Shown here one piece after another: positions 43,636-56,000 of a stretch of 64,000 nucleotides of DNA. The notes under the pieces are model-generated. The model was given only the letters and a program-made list of their open reading frames with translations. It was not told the origin of the DNA and did not search any database. The position numbers and the translations under genes are program-made. This DNA is from Ignavibacteriota bacterium. Lineage in GTDB: Bacteria; Bacteroidota; Ignavibacteria; UBA10030; SZUA-254. Location of the stretch: NCBI GenBank assembly GCA_016212665.1, contig JACREZ010000009.1, positions 62,001 to 126,000 on the forward strand, read 5' to 3'. Each line of letters starts with the position of its first letter. The stretch's first letter is position 1.

Positions 43636-43896
43636 TTACTTTGCTTTCTCAATAATTTCCACGAGTCTCCATCGTTTTCGCGAACTGATAGGCCGTGTTT
43701 CCATTATCTTCACTTTATCGCCTATGGTAGCCTCTTGTTTTTCATCATGCGCCATAAGTTTTGTTGTGAGTTTATAATATTTTTTAAACAACGCATGTTT
43801 CACACGACGTTCGATTGCAATAACAATACTCTTCTGCATCTTCGTGCTAACAACTTTTCCTACGCGTGTCTTACGTTTGTCGGTTCGTTCAAGCAT
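43636..43896 (-). CDS. rpsQ: 30S ribosomal protein S17
   Basis: 86 residues. [20 protein letters not shown] and the OB-fold end [20 protein letters not shown] are typical. Its start overlaps the rpmC stop by 8 nt, so the two are translationally coupled. Confidence 0.98.
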   Translation of the reverse strand: MLERTDKRKTRVGKVVSTKMQKSIVIAIERRVKHALFKKYYKLTTKLMAHDEKQEATIGDKVKIMETRPISSRKRWRLVEIIEKAK

Positions 43897-44128
43897 TTTT
43901 CTTTTCCTGCGTCTTGGCTGTTGCAGCCATCTTTGTTTGAAGCTCCTGTAAAACCGTTCTCATGCGAGCAATCGTTCTTCGTGTCGTACGAATTTTAATC
44001 GGGCTTTCAAGCTGACTAGTAGCTTTTTGGAATTTTAAGTGTGCTAAATTTTCTTCTTCTTCAAGAATGCGTTTTGCCAATTCTACTTCGGCCATTCCGC
44101 GCATTTCAGTAACTTTCATTAACGGCAT
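43889..44128 (-). CDS. rpmC: 50S ribosomal protein L29
   Basis: 79 residues, helical. [20 protein letters not shown] and [20 protein letters not shown] identify L29. It overlaps rpsQ by 8 nt. Confidence 0.96.
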   Translation of the reverse strand: MPLMKVTEMRGMAEVELAKRILEEEENLAHLKFQKATSQLESPIKIRTTRRTIARMRTVLQELQTKMAATAKTQEKKNA

Positions 44129-44131
44129 ATT

Positions 44132-44554
44132 TTAAGCACCCTCATACGTTGGTCGAACAACTACTTTGGTTTTAATAGGCAACTTGTGCATCGCGAGATG
44201 AAATGCTTCTTCTGCAATTTTTTTATTTATTCCACCAAGTTCAAACAAAATCGTCCCTGGTTTCACTACGGCAACCCAAAATTCAGGTGCGCCTTTTCCA
44301 CTACCCATACGGGTTTCAGCAGGCTTTTTCGTCACCGGCTTGTCGGGGAAAATTCGAATCCAAACTTTTCCTTCTCGCTTCATCAAACGTGTTAACGCTA
44401 CGCGCGATGCCTCAATCTGACGCTGGGTTATCCAACCGGGTTCCATTGCTTTCAAACCAAAATCTCCGAAAGAAATAGTTGCCCCGCGCGTGGCAATTCC
44501 ACGCATTCTTCCACGCTGTGCTTTTCGATATTTAACTCTTTTGGGTAATAACAT
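44132..44554 (-). CDS. rplP: 50S ribosomal protein L16
   Basis: 140 residues. [40 protein letters not shown] and [20 protein letters not shown] are diagnostic. It lies near the A-site tRNA elbow. Confidence 0.98.
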   Translation of the reverse strand: MLLPKRVKYRKAQRGRMRGIATRGATISFGDFGLKAMEPGWITQRQIEASRVALTRLMKREGKVWIRIFPDKPVTKKPAETRMGSGKGAPEFWVAVVKPGTILFELGGINKKIAEEAFHLAMHKLPIKTKVVVRPTYEGA

Positions 44555-44571
44555 TTTTTATTTTTCTAAAC

Positions 44572-45210
44572 TTACTTTCCGATTCTTTCAAGAATTTCAC
44601 CACGGCAGATCCAAACCTTGACACCGATTGCACCATAAATGGTTCTTGCAGTCGCCTGTGCATAATCAATATCCGCACGAACCGTATGAAGCGGAACACG
44701 ACCTTCACGATATTGTTCCGAGCGAGCAATTTCCGCACCGCCCAAACGACCGCCGCACATAATTTTTATTCCCTCGGCACCCATCCTCATCGCTGAGGTC
44801 ATTGCCGTCTTCATTGCTCTTCTAAATGAAATCCTTCCCTCCAACTGTGATGCAACATTTTCTGCTACGAGATATGCATCAAGTTCCGGTCTCTTGATTT
44901 CATTAATAAATATTTTAACGTCTTTGTTTGTAATTTTCTTCAGTTCTTCTTCCAACTGACTAATTTCTTTTCCGCTTCTTCCGATGACGATTCCCGGACG
45001 CGAGGTATGTATCGTTATTGCTGCACGCTTGGGTGTGCGTTCAATTAATATTTTTGATACTCCAGCCTTTTTGAAACGGCTACGAATATACTGTCGAATC
45101 TGCTCGTCTTCTTTGAGTTTACCTGCAAAATCTTTTTCATCATACCAGTTTGAGTCCCATGTGCGAATAGTTCCCAAACGAAATCCTATCGGATGTACTT
45201 TTTGTCCCAA
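44572..45210 (-). CDS. rpsC: 30S ribosomal protein S3
   Basis: 212 residues. [20 protein letters not shown], the KH domain with [20 protein letters not shown] and [20 protein letters not shown] are diagnostic. The C-terminus stops soon after the S3 C domain, without a basic tail. Confidence 0.98.
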   Translation of the reverse strand: MGQKVHPIGFRLGTIRTWDSNWYDEKDFAGKLKEDEQIRQYIRSRFKKAGVSKILIERTPKRAAITIHTSRPGIVIGRSGKEISQLEEELKKITNKDVKIFINEIKRPELDAYLVAENVASQLEGRISFRRAMKTAMTSAMRMGAEGIKIMCGGRLGGAEIARSEQYREGRVPLHTVRADIDYAQATARTIYGAIGVKVWICRGEILERIGK

Positions 45211-45218
45211 ACGATCTC

Positions 45219-45623
45219 CTATTGTTTTGTTGGTTCGGTTTGTTTCTGCTTTGCGACTGAAGCTTTTTTCACTTTGCGTGGCTTCTGTGCAACAACAATT
45301 GTAACATGGTTTGAACGCTTTAACATTCTGTATGCCCGCCCCATGGGTGCAGGCAACATTCTTTTTGCAGAAGGACCTTCATTAACGTAGGCTTCTTTTA
45401 CAAACATTTCACTCGTTTCCAAACGCGCTCCTTCATCCTTGTTATGAAGATTGGAAACCGCAGACAATAAAACTCGTTCTGCATCTCTCGAGGCATGCTT
45501 TGGAGAGAAATGTAAAATACTCAATGCTTCATCAACCGATTTGCCGCGAATGAGGTCAATAACCAAACGCATCTTTCGAGGCGAAGTACTGATATAACGA
45601 TTTAATGCTCTTGCTTCTAACAT
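45219..45623 (-). CDS. rplV: 50S ribosomal protein L22
   Basis: 134 residues. [20 protein letters not shown] and [20 protein letters not shown] fit L22, which lines the exit tunnel. The C-terminus is a short basic/Gln-Thr tail. Confidence 0.97.
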   Translation of the reverse strand: MLEARALNRYISTSPRKMRLVIDLIRGKSVDEALSILHFSPKHASRDAERVLLSAVSNLHNKDEGARLETSEMFVKEAYVNEGPSAKRMLPAPMGRAYRMLKRSNHVTIVVAQKPRKVKKASVAKQKQTEPTKQ

Positions 45624-45628
45624 AAAAA

Positions 45629-45910
45629 TTATCCTGTCGCTCCTTCGGTTTTTAGTCCGGGATGTCCGCGAAAGAGTCTCGTCGGTGCGAATTCACCAAG
45701 CTTGTGTCCTACCATACCTTCATGTATGTACACGGGAATAAATTTGTTGCCGTTGTGAACGGCAAATGTGTGACCTACAAAGTCCGGCGTAATCAATGAC
45801 GCTCGCGACCATGTTTTAATTACTTTTTTTTGACCGCCCTTGTTCATCGTCTCTAACTTCTTTGAAAGCTTCGTATCAACAAACGGCCCTTTTTTAACTG
45901 AACGACTCAT
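45629..45910 (-). CDS. rpsS: 30S ribosomal protein S19
   Basis: 93 residues. [20 protein letters not shown] and [20 protein letters not shown] are diagnostic. It sits in the head of the 30S subunit. Confidence 0.98.
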   Translation of the reverse strand: MSRSVKKGPFVDTKLSKKLETMNKGGQKKVIKTWSRASLITPDFVGHTFAVHNGNKFIPVYIHEGMVGHKLGEFAPTRLFRGHPGLKTEGATG

Positions 45911-45923
45911 GCGATTACCAATT

Positions 45924-46751
45924 TCACTTTCGACGTTTTACAATATATTTGTTTGAGCGCGCCTTTGGATTTCGCGTCTTCATGCCTTTTGTATGCCAAC
46001 CCCAGGGCGAAACAGGATGCGGATTGCCTTGCGGTGATTTACCTTCACCACCACCATGTGGGTGGTCACAAGGATTCTGTACAACTCCACGCGACTGTGG
46101 TCTTATGCCAAGCCATCGTGAACGACCCGCTTTACCGAGACTGATATTTTCATGGTCCAAATTACTTGCAACTCCAATCGTTGCATAACAGTTATTGGGA
46201 ACATTTCTCACTTCACCGGAAGGTAATTTTATTTGAACAAAATTTCCATCCTTTGCCATAATTTGTACTGACGAACCGGCACTTCTTGCAAGCTGCGCGC
46301 CTTTTCCTGCTCGAAGTTCTACATTATGAACAAACGCTCCCGCAGGAATGTTAAGCAACGGAAGACTGTTACCAATTTTAATATCCGCACCGGGTCCCGA
46401 CATTAATTTTTCCCCTACTTTAACTCCATGCGGTGCTATGATATATCGCTTTTCACCATCAGCATAAATCAATAAAGCAATAAATGCCGATCTATTCGGG
46501 TCATATTCTATGGAATTAACCCTTGCTTCAATTCCAACTTTATTTCTTTTGAAATCAATGATGCGATAAAATCGCTTATGTCCTCCGCCGCGATGCCGCG
46601 AAGTAATATGTCCGTTGTTATTTCTTCCGCCGGATTTTTTGAGCGGCTCCAATAACGAACGTTCCGGCTTCGACTGAGTAATCTCGTCGAAATTCAGAAC
46701 TGTCATCCACCGAGTTCCGGGCGTATTTGGTTTTAGTTTTCTGATTCCCAT
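45924..46751 (-). CDS. rplB: 50S ribosomal protein L2
   Basis: 275 residues. [20 protein letters not shown] and the C-terminal [20 protein letters not shown] with the essential His-rich segment are diagnostic. It is needed for peptidyl-transferase activity. Confidence 0.99.
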   Translation of the reverse strand: MGIRKLKPNTPGTRWMTVLNFDEITQSKPERSLLEPLKKSGGRNNNGHITSRHRGGGHKRFYRIIDFKRNKVGIEARVNSIEYDPNRSAFIALLIYADGEKRYIIAPHGVKVGEKLMSGPGADIKIGNSLPLLNIPAGAFVHNVELRAGKGAQLARSAGSSVQIMAKDGNFVQIKLPSGEVRNVPNNCYATIGVASNLDHENISLGKAGRSRWLGIRPQSRGVVQNPCDHPHGGGEGKSPQGNPHPVSPWGWHTKGMKTRNPKARSNKYIVKRRK

Positions 46752-46776
46752 GAAGGTATTCTAACTTTTCTTTTCT

Positions 46777-47067
46777 TTATATATTTTCAAAGAAATCTAT
46801 TTTATCACCGGCTTTCAATGTCACAACAGCTTTTTTGAAGTGTGCCGTTTTTCCGGAGAATCTTCCACGTCGGGTTAACTGTGTTTTTGTTTTGCCCTTG
46901 TAATTCATCGTACGAACATTTTCAACCTTTACATTGAATTTTTTCTGTACTGCTCGGGCGATTTCAATTTTATTTGCAACCGGGTCAACTTCAAAAGCAT
47001 AAATTCCTTTATCTTGGAGTTGGGTTGACTTTTCAGTTACAATAGGTCTGTATATAATTCCAATCAT
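46777..47067 (-). CDS. rplW: 50S ribosomal protein L23
   Basis: 96 residues. IIYRPIVTEKSTQLQDKGIY and VRTMNYKGKTKTQLTRRGRF fit L23, the docking site for trigger factor and SRP at the tunnel exit. Confidence 0.97.
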   Translation of the reverse strand: MIGIIYRPIVTEKSTQLQDKGIYAFEVDPVANKIEIARAVQKKFNVKVENVRTMNYKGKTKTQLTRRGRFSGKTAHFKKAVVTLKAGDKIDFFENI

Positions 47068-47075
47068 ACTATCAC

Positions 47076-47702
47076 TTATGACAACGATTTCACTAACGAT
47101 TCAATAGCGCTCTTCTGAATCAATATCATTTGATTATCCATCAACTCATATGTTGACGCCTTCGATGCCTCAATAATATGTAACTTCGGAAGATTTCTTC
47201 CGGATTTTACAACCGTCGAGACGCTCGCAGGAAGAAGGAGCAATACCTTTTTTTCATTCATTCCAAGAGATTTCAATACTGCGACCATCTCTTTTGTTTT
47301 TGGTGTATCGAAAGAAAAATCTTCAACTACTTTGATATTTCCTTCTTTCGCACGATACGTTAAAGCCGACTTACGAGCAAGCGATTTCATTTTTTGTGGA
47401 ATGGACATCGAATAATCACGCGGAACCGGACCAAAAATTGTTCCGCCGCCCTTCCATAATGGAGAACGTATAGCACCCATACGAGCGCGTCCTGTGTGTT
47501 TCTGTTTCCACAACTTTTTACCGCTTCCGCTCACTTCACCATACGTCTTCGTCTTGTGCGTGCCTTGACGTTGGTTTGCTAAATACACACGTACAGCCTG
47601 ATAAATTGCGTGGTCATTCGGCTCTACTTCAAACACTGAAGCAGGAAGTTCTACCTTCTCACCGGTAACGGAACCATCTTTTTTATAAATGTCAACTTTC
47701 AT
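47076..47702 (-). CDS. rplD: 50S ribosomal protein L4
   Basis: 208 residues. ANQRQGTHKTKTYGEVSGSG and GRARMGAIRSPLWKGGGTIF form the extended tunnel loop. In E. coli L4 also represses the S10 operon; no leader structure was recognised here. Confidence 0.98.
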   Translation of the reverse strand: MKVDIYKKDGSVTGEKVELPASVFEVEPNDHAIYQAVRVYLANQRQGTHKTKTYGEVSGSGKKLWKQKHTGRARMGAIRSPLWKGGGTIFGPVPRDYSMSIPQKMKSLARKSALTYRAKEGNIKVVEDFSFDTPKTKEMVAVLKSLGMNEKKVLLLLPASVSTVVKSGRNLPKLHIIEASKASTYELMDNQMILIQKSAIESLVKSLS

Positions 47703-47705
47703 AGC

Positions 47706-48341
47706 TTACGCTTGTTCCTTGTAAATCTCTACATAACTGTTATTATGTCCGGCGACCGAGCCTTGAACCAACAAAAGATTTGATTCGGGAATTACTTTTA
47801 CTACTGTAAGATTTTTAACGGTGATTTTTTCACCGCCCATTCTTCCAGCCATCAACATTCCTTTGAATACCCTTGAAGGATAGGAACTAGAACCGATAGA
47901 ACCCGGCGCGCGCTCACGATCGCTCTGTCCGTGTGTTCTGAATCCGCCGCCAAAATGATGGCGCTTCACAACACCCTGAAACCCGCGACCTTTGGAAGTT
48001 CCGGTAACAGAAATAACGTCACCTGAAGAAAACAGGGAATCAACCTTTATTTCATCACCCAATTTGAATTGGGATAAGTCGAATCCTTTAAATTCCTTCA
48101 CAACTTTTTTTGCTTTCAAGCCTGCTTTGTCAAAATGACCTTTTTCCGGCTTATTGACCGAGCGTTCTCGTTTTTCGTCAAAGGCAAGCTGAACCGCTTC
48201 ATAACCATCGGTTTCCTTTGTTTTGATTTGAGTAACAAAACAAGGACCTGCTTCGATGACTGTACAGGGAATCATTCTTCCCTTCTCATCGAAGACACTG
48301 GTCATACCAATCTTCTTGCCGAGAATTCCTTTATACCTCAT
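47706..48341 (-). CDS. rplC: 50S ribosomal protein L3
   Basis: 211 residues. [40 protein letters not shown] and [20 protein letters not shown] are diagnostic. Confidence 0.98.
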   Translation of the reverse strand: MRYKGILGKKIGMTSVFDEKGRMIPCTVIEAGPCFVTQIKTKETDGYEAVQLAFDEKRERSVNKPEKGHFDKAGLKAKKVVKEFKGFDLSQFKLGDEIKVDSLFSSGDVISVTGTSKGRGFQGVVKRHHFGGGFRTHGQSDRERAPGSIGSSSYPSRVFKGMLMAGRMGGEKITVKNLTVVKVIPESNLLLVQGSVAGHNNSYVEIYKEQA

Positions 48342-48380
48342 TCTATCAAACTTTCTTTATCCTGTTCGTAGCGTTCTCGA

Positions 48381-48689
48381 TTAAACCTTAATCTCAACAT
48401 CAACACCAGCAGGAAGCTCGAGCTTCATGAGCGAATCAATTGTTTTATTTGAAGAATTCAAAATATCAATCAATCGCTTGTGAGCACGCATCTCAAATTG
48501 TTCGCGTGATTTTTTATCAACATGCGGCGAACGAAGAACAGTATAGACCGACCGACGGGTTGGCAGAGGAATCGGACCGGAGACTATTGCTCCGGTCGAT
48601 TTCACTGTCTTAATAATTTTTTCCGCAGATTTGTCAATCAAACTATGATCGTACGACTTGAGTTTTATGCGTATTTTTTGTCCAGCCAC
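48381..48689 (-). CDS. rpsJ: 30S ribosomal protein S10 (NusE)
   Basis: 102 residues from a [23 protein letters not shown] and [20 protein letters not shown] are diagnostic. It also acts with NusB in antitermination, relevant in a cluster that also encodes NusG. It follows tuf by 30 nt. Confidence 0.98.
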   Translation of the reverse strand: MAGQKIRIKLKSYDHSLIDKSAEKIIKTVKSTGAIVSGPIPLPTRRSVYTVLRSPHVDKKSREQFEMRAHKRLIDILNSSNKTIDSLMKLELPAGVDVEIKV

Positions 48690-48719
48690 CTGAGTGTCCT
48701 TTAATTAACTATCAGTTTC

Positions 48720-49931
48720 TTATTCAATAATCTTCGTAACAACACCGGCACCAACCGTACGACCGCCTTCACGAATAGCGAAGCGCAATCCTTCTTCCAT
48801 AGCAATTTCAGAAATTAACTCGACATACATGTTGTCAACGTTATCGCCTGGCATAATCATTTCCATGCCGCCGGGCAATGTCGCAACTCCAGTAACGTCA
48901 GTCGTTCTAAAATAAAACTGTGGACGGTATCCATTGAAGAACGGTGTGTGTCGTCCGCCTTCTTCTTTTTTCAGGATGTACACCTGGGCATTGAATTTCT
49001 TGTGCGGTGTAATCGAACCCGGCTTTGCAATAACCTGACCGCGTTCCAATTCTGCTTTATCAATACCGCGTAATAACAATCCTGCATTGTCACCGGCTAA
49101 AATTTCGTCAAGTTCCTTACGAAACATTTCAGCTCCGGTAATAACAGTTTTCTTGTGCAAGCCAAGACCAATCACTTCAACTTCGTCTCCGACCTTTGCA
49201 CGACCGCGTTCGCAACGACCGGTACCTACTGTTCCACGACCGGTAATCGAGAACACGTCTTCAACCGGCATTAAGAATGGTTTATCAACTTCACGCTTCG
49301 GGAGAAGAATGTAGTTATCAACCGCATCCATCAATTCATAGATACATTTGAATGCAGGGTCATCCGCTTTCGAAGCAGGGTCACTTGCTTTTTCAAGTGC
49401 TTTCAAACCGCTTCCGCGGATGATAGGAATTTCATCACCTGGAAATTCGTACTTCTTTAATAAATCGCGAAGTTCCATTTCGACTAAATCTAACAGTTCC
49501 GGGTCATCAACCATGTCCACTTTGTTCATGAACACAACCATACGAGGTACGTTTACCTGACGAGCAAGTAAAACGTGTTCACGCGTTTGAGGCATAGGGC
49601 CGTCATTCGCCGCAACGACGAGAATTGCTCCGTCCATTTGCGCCGCGCCCGTGATCATGTTTTTAATGTAGTCAGCGTGACCGGGACAGTCAACGTGTGC
49701 ATAGTGTCGCTTATCTGTTTGATACTCGACGTGAGCAACGTTGATCGTGATTCCACGTTCGCGCTCTTCCGGTGCGTTATCAATACTATCGAATGTACGC
49801 ACCTGGGAAAGACCACGCTTACTTAACGCCATCGTAATGGCAGCGGTTAAGGTTGTCTTCCCGTGGTCAATGTGACCGATAGTCCCAATGTTGACATGGG
49901 GTTTCTCTCTGCTGAATTTTTCTTTTGCCAT
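48720..49931 (-). CDS. tuf: elongation factor Tu
   Basis: 403 residues. The GTPase motifs are [21 protein letters not shown] and the domain 2 barrel. It delivers aminoacyl-tRNA to the A site. It is a little longer than usual, with extra residues around [16 protein letters not shown] in domain 1. Domain 2 reads [13 protein letters not shown] where most EF-Tu have GRGTV-V/A-TGR-V/I-ERG, so a Gly and a Cys replace hydrophobic residues. Placement between fusA and rpsJ follows the str operon order. Confidence 0.98.
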   Translation of the reverse strand: MAKEKFSREKPHVNIGTIGHIDHGKTTLTAAITMALSKRGLSQVRTFDSIDNAPEERERGITINVAHVEYQTDKRHYAHVDCPGHADYIKNMITGAAQMDGAILVVAANDGPMPQTREHVLLARQVNVPRMVVFMNKVDMVDDPELLDLVEMELRDLLKKYEFPGDEIPIIRGSGLKALEKASDPASKADDPAFKCIYELMDAVDNYILLPKREVDKPFLMPVEDVFSITGRGTVGTGRCERGRAKVGDEVEVIGLGLHKKTVITGAEMFRKELDEILAGDNAGLLLRGIDKAELERGQVIAKPGSITPHKKFNAQVYILKKEEGGRHTPFFNGYRPQFYFRTTDVTGVATLPGGMEMIMPGDNVDNMYVELISEIAMEEGLRFAIREGGRTVGAGVVTKIIE

Positions 49932-49980
49932 ACTGTAGTCCTTGTATTAAGACTGTTATTAAAATAGTGATCTAAAAAAC

Positions 49981-52080
49981 TTATGCTAAAACCGATTCGC
50001 CTTTTACACTTTGAGCAACTTCTTCCGCGACGCTCTTGGGGGCTTCATCGTAATATGCAAACTGCATTGTGTAAATTGCACGACCTTGAGTCATAGAACG
50101 CATATGAGTAGCGTAACCAAACATTTCGGCAAGCGGAACTTTTGCTTTGATGACCTGAGCATCTTTTCTTGGCAACATCCCTTCGATTTTTCCACGACGG
50201 GAATTCAAGTCACCCATAACATCACCTAAATATTCTTCCGGTGTAACAACTTCGACATCCATGATCGGCTCTAAAAGCACCGGACCCGCCTTCCTCGCGG
50301 CTTCCTTGAAGCCGATTGACGCTGCAATTTTGAATGCCATTTCCGAAGAGTCAACTTCGTGATAGGAACCGTCAAACAATTTCACTTTGACGTCCACAAC
50401 CGGATAACCAGCTAACACGCCATTACGCATCGCCTCTTTAATACCTTCCGAGACCGGCTTGATATATTCCTTCGGAACAACACCACCAACGATAGCATTT
50501 TCAAATTCAAATCCCTTGCCTTTTTCGTTAGGTCCGACTTCAAGCCAGACATCTCCAAATTGACCGCGTCCACCACTCTGACGAATAAACTTTCCTTGTT
50601 GCTGAACTTTCTTTCGAATCGTTTCACGATAAGCAACCTGCGGTTTTCCGACATTTGCTTCAACACGAAACTCACGCTTCATCCTATCAATAATAATCTC
50701 AAGATGAAGTTCCCCCATGCCACTAATAATTGTTTGCCCCGTTTCTTCGTTCGTCGAAATTCTAAATGTCGGATCTTCATCAGCCAATTTCGCCATTGCT
50801 TCACCCATCTTTTCCTGATCGGCTTTCGTCTTGGGCTCAATGGCAATCGCTATAACCGGTTCGGGGAAAACCATTTTTTCTAAAATTATCGCGTCATCTT
50901 CAAGACACAACGTATCACCGGTTTTTGTATTTTTTAAGCCGACAGCAGCAACAATATCTCCCGTGTACGCTTCATCAATATCCTCACGATGATTTGCGTG
51001 CATACGAAGAATCCGTCCGATTCTTTCTTTTTTGTCTGACGTAGCATTATAAATATAAGAACCCGGCTTCAACGTACCCGAATAAACTCGGAAATACGTA
51101 ACCTTACCCACATAAGGGTCACTCATAATTTTGAATGCAAGCGCTGTAAACTTTTCTTTGTCCGAAACCTTTCGAATAACCTGGTCCTTCATATTCACAT
51201 GATGACCAACGATTTCAGCATTACTAACATCAAGAGGTGACGGTAAAAAATCAATAACCGAATCAAGCAAATTCTGAACACCCTTATTCTTAAAGGCAGA
51301 ACCGCATAACACAGGTATAATACTAACCTTCAGACACGCGCGGCGCAAAACCGCTCTGACCTCATTCGGTGAAATCTCTTTTCCTTCGAGATACTTTTCC
51401 AAAAGAGAATCATCCTCATCCGAAACCGCTTCCAACATTTTTGTCCGATACTCAGCGGCAAGTTTTTCCAAGTCGTGAGGAATCGGCATTTCATCCCAGG
51501 TAGTACCCTGGTTCGTCTCATGAAAGACACACGCCTTCATGGTAATTAGGTCAATAATACCCGCAAACAAATCTCCTTCACCGATAGGAATATGTACGGG
51601 AACCGCATTTGCCCCCAATCTCTCTTTCATCATTTGAATAACATGAAAGAAATCGGCGCCAACGCGATCCATTTTGTTTACAAAAGCAATTCGCGGTACG
51701 CCATACTTATCTGCCTGACGCCAAACCGTTTCTGACTGCGGCTCTACACCACCGACAGAACAAAATAAAGCAATCGCTCCATCAAGCACTCTCAACGAAC
51801 GTTCAACTTCCGCCGTGAAGTCCACGTGACCCGGAGTATCAATAATATTAATTCGATGATTATCCCAAAAGCATGTCGTAGCAGCACTTGTAATAGTTAT
51901 ACCACGCTCTTTCTCTTGCTCCATCCAATCCATCGTCGCTGCGCCATCATGCACTTCTCCCATGCGATGCAAAACTCCTGTATAAAACAGGATACGCTCT
52001 GTCGTCGTTGTTTTTCCGGCATCAATGTGAGCCATGATACCAATATTTCTTGTTCGTTCTAACGGATATGCTCTGGGCAT
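49981..52080 (-). CDS. fusA: elongation factor G
   Basis: 699 residues with five domains. GTPase motifs: [35 protein letters not shown] and NKMDR. Domain IV contains [20 protein letters not shown]. It catalyses translocation. Full length and a canonical EF-G. Confidence 0.98.
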   Translation of the reverse strand: MPRAYPLERTRNIGIMAHIDAGKTTTTERILFYTGVLHRMGEVHDGAATMDWMEQEKERGITITSAATTCFWDNHRINIIDTPGHVDFTAEVERSLRVLDGAIALFCSVGGVEPQSETVWRQADKYGVPRIAFVNKMDRVGADFFHVIQMMKERLGANAVPVHIPIGEGDLFAGIIDLITMKACVFHETNQGTTWDEMPIPHDLEKLAAEYRTKMLEAVSDEDDSLLEKYLEGKEISPNEVRAVLRRACLKVSIIPVLCGSAFKNKGVQNLLDSVIDFLPSPLDVSNAEIVGHHVNMKDQVIRKVSDKEKFTALAFKIMSDPYVGKVTYFRVYSGTLKPGSYIYNATSDKKERIGRILRMHANHREDIDEAYTGDIVAAVGLKNTKTGDTLCLEDDAIILEKMVFPEPVIAIAIEPKTKADQEKMGEAMAKLADEDPTFRISTNEETGQTIISGMGELHLEIIIDRMKREFRVEANVGKPQVAYRETIRKKVQQQGKFIRQSGGRGQFGDVWLEVGPNEKGKGFEFENAIVGGVVPKEYIKPVSEGIKEAMRNGVLAGYPVVDVKVKLFDGSYHEVDSSEMAFKIAASIGFKEAARKAGPVLLEPIMDVEVVTPEEYLGDVMGDLNSRRGKIEGMLPRKDAQVIKAKVPLAEMFGYATHMRSMTQGRAIYTMQFAYYDEAPKSVAEEVAQSVKGESVLA

Positions 52081-52116
52081 AAAAGATCAATAAACCTGAT
52101 TAAAATATTCCACACA

Positions 52117-52584
52117 CTACCACTTGAAGTGAGCGAACGCTTTGTTCGCCTCTGCCATCTTGTGGGTATCTTCTTTTTTCTTCACAGCGTTGCCTTCATT
52201 ATTTGAGGCAGCCATAATTTCCGATGCCAACTTCAAAGACATTGACTTATCTTTTCGTGCACGCGCATAAATAAGCAACCAACGAAGCGCAAGAGCAATA
52301 CTTCTATCTTGCCGCACCTCGGTTGGAATTTGGTATGTAGCACCACCAACACGACGCGCCTTAATTTCTAACAACGGCCTTAAATTATTCATGGCTTTTT
52401 TGAACACATCCAAGCCAGCCGTCTTACTACGCTCTTCAATAATACTGATTGCATCATACACAATTTTTCGAGCTTGATGCTTTTTCCCGCTCTGCAAAAC
52501 TGCATTGATAAATTTTGAAACCAGAACGTCATTAAATTTCGGGTCCGGTTGTGCTATTCGTTTTTCTGCGCTTTTTCTTCTCAT
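52117..52584 (-). CDS. rpsG: 30S ribosomal protein S7
   Basis: 155 residues. MRRKSAEKRIAQPDPKFNDV, VGGATYQIPTEVRQDRSIAL and the C-terminal EANKAFAHFKW are diagnostic. It nucleates the 30S head. It follows rpsL by 3 nt. Confidence 0.98.
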   Translation of the reverse strand: MRRKSAEKRIAQPDPKFNDVLVSKFINAVLQSGKKHQARKIVYDAISIIEERSKTAGLDVFKKAMNNLRPLLEIKARRVGGATYQIPTEVRQDRSIALALRWLLIYARARKDKSMSLKLASEIMAASNNEGNAVKKKEDTHKMAEANKAFAHFKW

Positions 52585-52587
52585 AAC

Positions 52588-52959
52588 TTACTTCGGTTTC
52601 TTTGCACCGTATTTCGATCTTCCTTGCTTTCTGTCAGTCACACCAGCAGTATCTAACGTACCGCGAATGATGTGATAACGAACGCCGGGAAGGTCCTTAA
52701 CTCTTCCACCACGAATCATTACGATTGAGTGTTCCTGAAGATTGTGCCCCTCGCCAGGAATATACGCGGTAACTTCAATACCGTTTGTAAGTCGAACACG
52801 CGCTACTTTACGTAATGCTGAATTTGGTTTTTTGGGAGTAGTTGTGTACACCCTTGTACATACACCGCGTTTTTGAGGCGAACTTTGAAGCGCTGGAGAT
52901 TTACTCTTCCAAGCGACTTCTTCCCTTTGAAAGCGGATTAATTGATTGATTGTTGGCAC
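52588..52959 (-). CDS. rpsL: 30S ribosomal protein S12
   Basis: 123 residues. [40 protein letters not shown] with the streptomycin-relevant Lys, and [20 protein letters not shown] are diagnostic. The PKKPNSA motif is wild-type by sequence. Confidence 0.98.
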   Translation of the reverse strand: MPTINQLIRFQREEVAWKSKSPALQSSPQKRGVCTRVYTTTPKKPNSALRKVARVRLTNGIEVTAYIPGEGHNLQEHSIVMIRGGRVKDLPGVRYHIIRGTLDTAGVTDRKQGRSKYGAKKPK

Positions 52960-53046
52960 TAAAAAGTCTCCAGTTTATGTGAAAAAGCCGAACAATATAT
53001 GAAAATATTTCTAATTGTCAAAACGAGATTTCTGGTTTATTTTTGA

Positions 53047-56000
53047 TTATTCTATTATTACACGCTCTAACTTTGGATCACTACTATATTCGTCATCCGT
53101 TCCAAGGTCCAACAAATCCGATGCTGAAATCGGTGGATTTTCGGCATTAGGAACCACAATGAGATTTTTAAATTTCTTTAAACCAGTTCCCGCCGGGATT
53201 AAATGTCCCATGATTACATTTTCTTTCAAACCCAACAATAAATCAATTTTTCCTTCAATTGCTGCATCTGTAAGTACTTTTGTTGTTTCCTGGAACGAAG
53301 CCGCCGAAACAAAACTATCAGTTGAAAGAGCGGCAGAGGTAATACCTAACAGAACCGGCTCTGTTGTTGTTGGTTCTGCTTCGCGGATTTCAACTACGCG
53401 CTTACTCTTTTTCTTCAATTCCATATTAATTTCACGGATTTTTTTCTTGTTGATAGCCTGACCATTCTTCAATTTTGAATCGCCCTTACTTTCAACAACA
53501 ACCAAATCTTTAAGTTGGTTGTTTTCAATATTAACCTGATGGACATCAACATAATCATCTTCGAGAAAATGAGTATCGCCCGGATCTAAAATATGCACTT
53601 TCTGCATCATCTGCCGCACAATAACTTCTATGTGCTTATCATTAATCTTCACACCTTGCATACGATACACTTCTTGAATTTCGTTTACAAGATATTCCTG
53701 TACGGCACTTACACCTTTGATTCTCAGAATGTCATGGGGGTCAATGGAACCATCCGAGAGCCGTTCACCGGAACGAACAACGTCATGTTCCTGTACGAGA
53801 ACGTGTTTTCCCATAGGAACAAGATAATGGCGTTCATCTTTTCCATCCACACTTGTTACAATGATTTCACGAGCTCCACGCTTTTGAACTCCAAATTTTA
53901 TTGTTCCATCAATTTCAGATACAACAGCAGGATCTGCTGGACTTCGTGCCTCAAACAATTCTGTTACCCGAGGCAGACCACCGGTAATATCTCTCGTTTT
54001 TCCTGAATCTCTGGGAATTTTAACAATAATCGTTCCTGCTTTAATTGCTTCTCCATCGTTGACAACGATGTGTGAACGTGTAGGAATAATATAACTTCCA
54101 ATCTTTTGTCCATCTTCGGCGTTGATAACAATCGTTGGCGTTAACGTCCTGTCACGAGTATCAATAACGACTTTTTGAATGTGACCGGTCTGTTCATCAG
54201 GTTCTTCTCTGTAGGTAACGTTATCCTTCAAATCCTGATATTTAATGACTCCTGCATGCTCAGTAATAATTACAGCATTGTATGGGTCCCATTCATAAAT
54301 CAATTCTCCCTTTTTGATATTTGCGCCATCAACTGCAATCATTGTTGAACCATATGGCACATCATATTTTGTAAGGATTCTATTATCAGAATCTAAGATA
54401 TTGATGATTCCGCTTCGACCGATGACGATATATTTACCCTCACCATCCTCTTGTCTGAGAGCCTTTATTCCCTCGTATTTCACTTTTCCATCAAACTTCG
54501 ACACAATCTGAGATTGTGCCGCAATCAAACTTGCGGTACCGCCGGTATGAAATGTTCGAAGTGTGAGCTGGGTTCCGGGCTCACCAATTGATTGAGCGGC
54601 GATAATTCCTACGGCTGTCCCCATCTCAACAAGAGAAGCATTTGTTAAATCTCTACCATAACATTTCGCACAAACGCCGCGTGGAGCTTCACAGGTTAAT
54701 ACCGAGCGAATTTCAACTGACTCAATTGAAGTTTCTGAAATTGCTGTAGAATTTTCTTCGTCAATTTCTTCTCCGGCTTTCACTAAGACATTTCCCGTTA
54801 TCGGGTCAATAACATCGTGAACTGATACTCTTCCAAGAATACGTTCAGCCAGTGGTTCCTTCACATCTTCGCCTTCCTTCAACGCACTTGTAATAACACC
54901 GCGGATAGTGCCGCAATCATTCATTGCAATGATGCAATCCTGTGAAACATCCACAAGACGACGTGTTAAATACCCTGCATCGGCAGTTTTCAGCGCTGTA
55001 TCGGCGAGACCTTTACGCGCGCCGTGTGTTGAAATAAAGTACTCAAGAATTGATAATCCTTCACGGAAATTTGCAATGATTGGATTTTCAATCAATTCAC
55101 CGGTTGCGCCGGACATACTTTTCTGAGGCTTAGCCATCAACCCGCGCATACCTGCTAACTGACGCACTTGTTCTTTGGAACCACGAGCGCCTGAATCAAC
55201 CATCATGTACAATGCATTGAATCCATTTCTGTCGTGCTGAATATTATCGAACAAACGCTCTGCAACCCTGTTGGTTGCTCTGGTCCAAATATCAATTACT
55301 TTATTATAGCGCTCTCCGTTCGTTATGAATCCGCGCATGTACTGATTTTCAACTTTGTTAACATCAGCGTTTGCTTTCGAGACGACCTCTTCCTTTTCCT
55401 TCGGAATTACAACATCGGATACACTTACGGATAATCCACCCTTTGTCGCATACGTAAATCCAATTTCTTTGATGTCATCAAGAAATGCCGCAGTACGATA
55501 ATTCCCGCATTTTCTGAATACTTCATGCACGAGTGTTATCACTCGCTTCTTATTCAACAGTTCATTAATAAATCCGAGTTCAAGCGGAACAATTCTGTTA
55601 AAAATAATTCTGCCGGTTGTAGTTTCAACCATTTTCCCTTCGATACGAACTTTGATTCGCGCGTGTAAACCGACTTTACCATTGTTATATGCAATATTCA
55701 CTTCGGCTGGGGAAGAGAATGTTTTTCCTTCACCAATATCGCCCGGTTTGGATTTTGTCAAATAGTAACAACCCAATACCTGATCTTGTGTCGGATGGAC
55801 AATCGGTGAACCGTTTGATGGTGAAAGAATATTGTGACTCGACAGCATTAACACACGCGCTTCAAGTTGCGCATCGTATGAGAGCGGAACGTGAACCGCC
55901 ATCTGGTCGCCATCGAAGTCTGCATTAAATGCAGTACAGACCATCGGGTGAATACGAATAGCGCGACCTTCAACCAACACAGGCTGAAACGCCTGTATAC

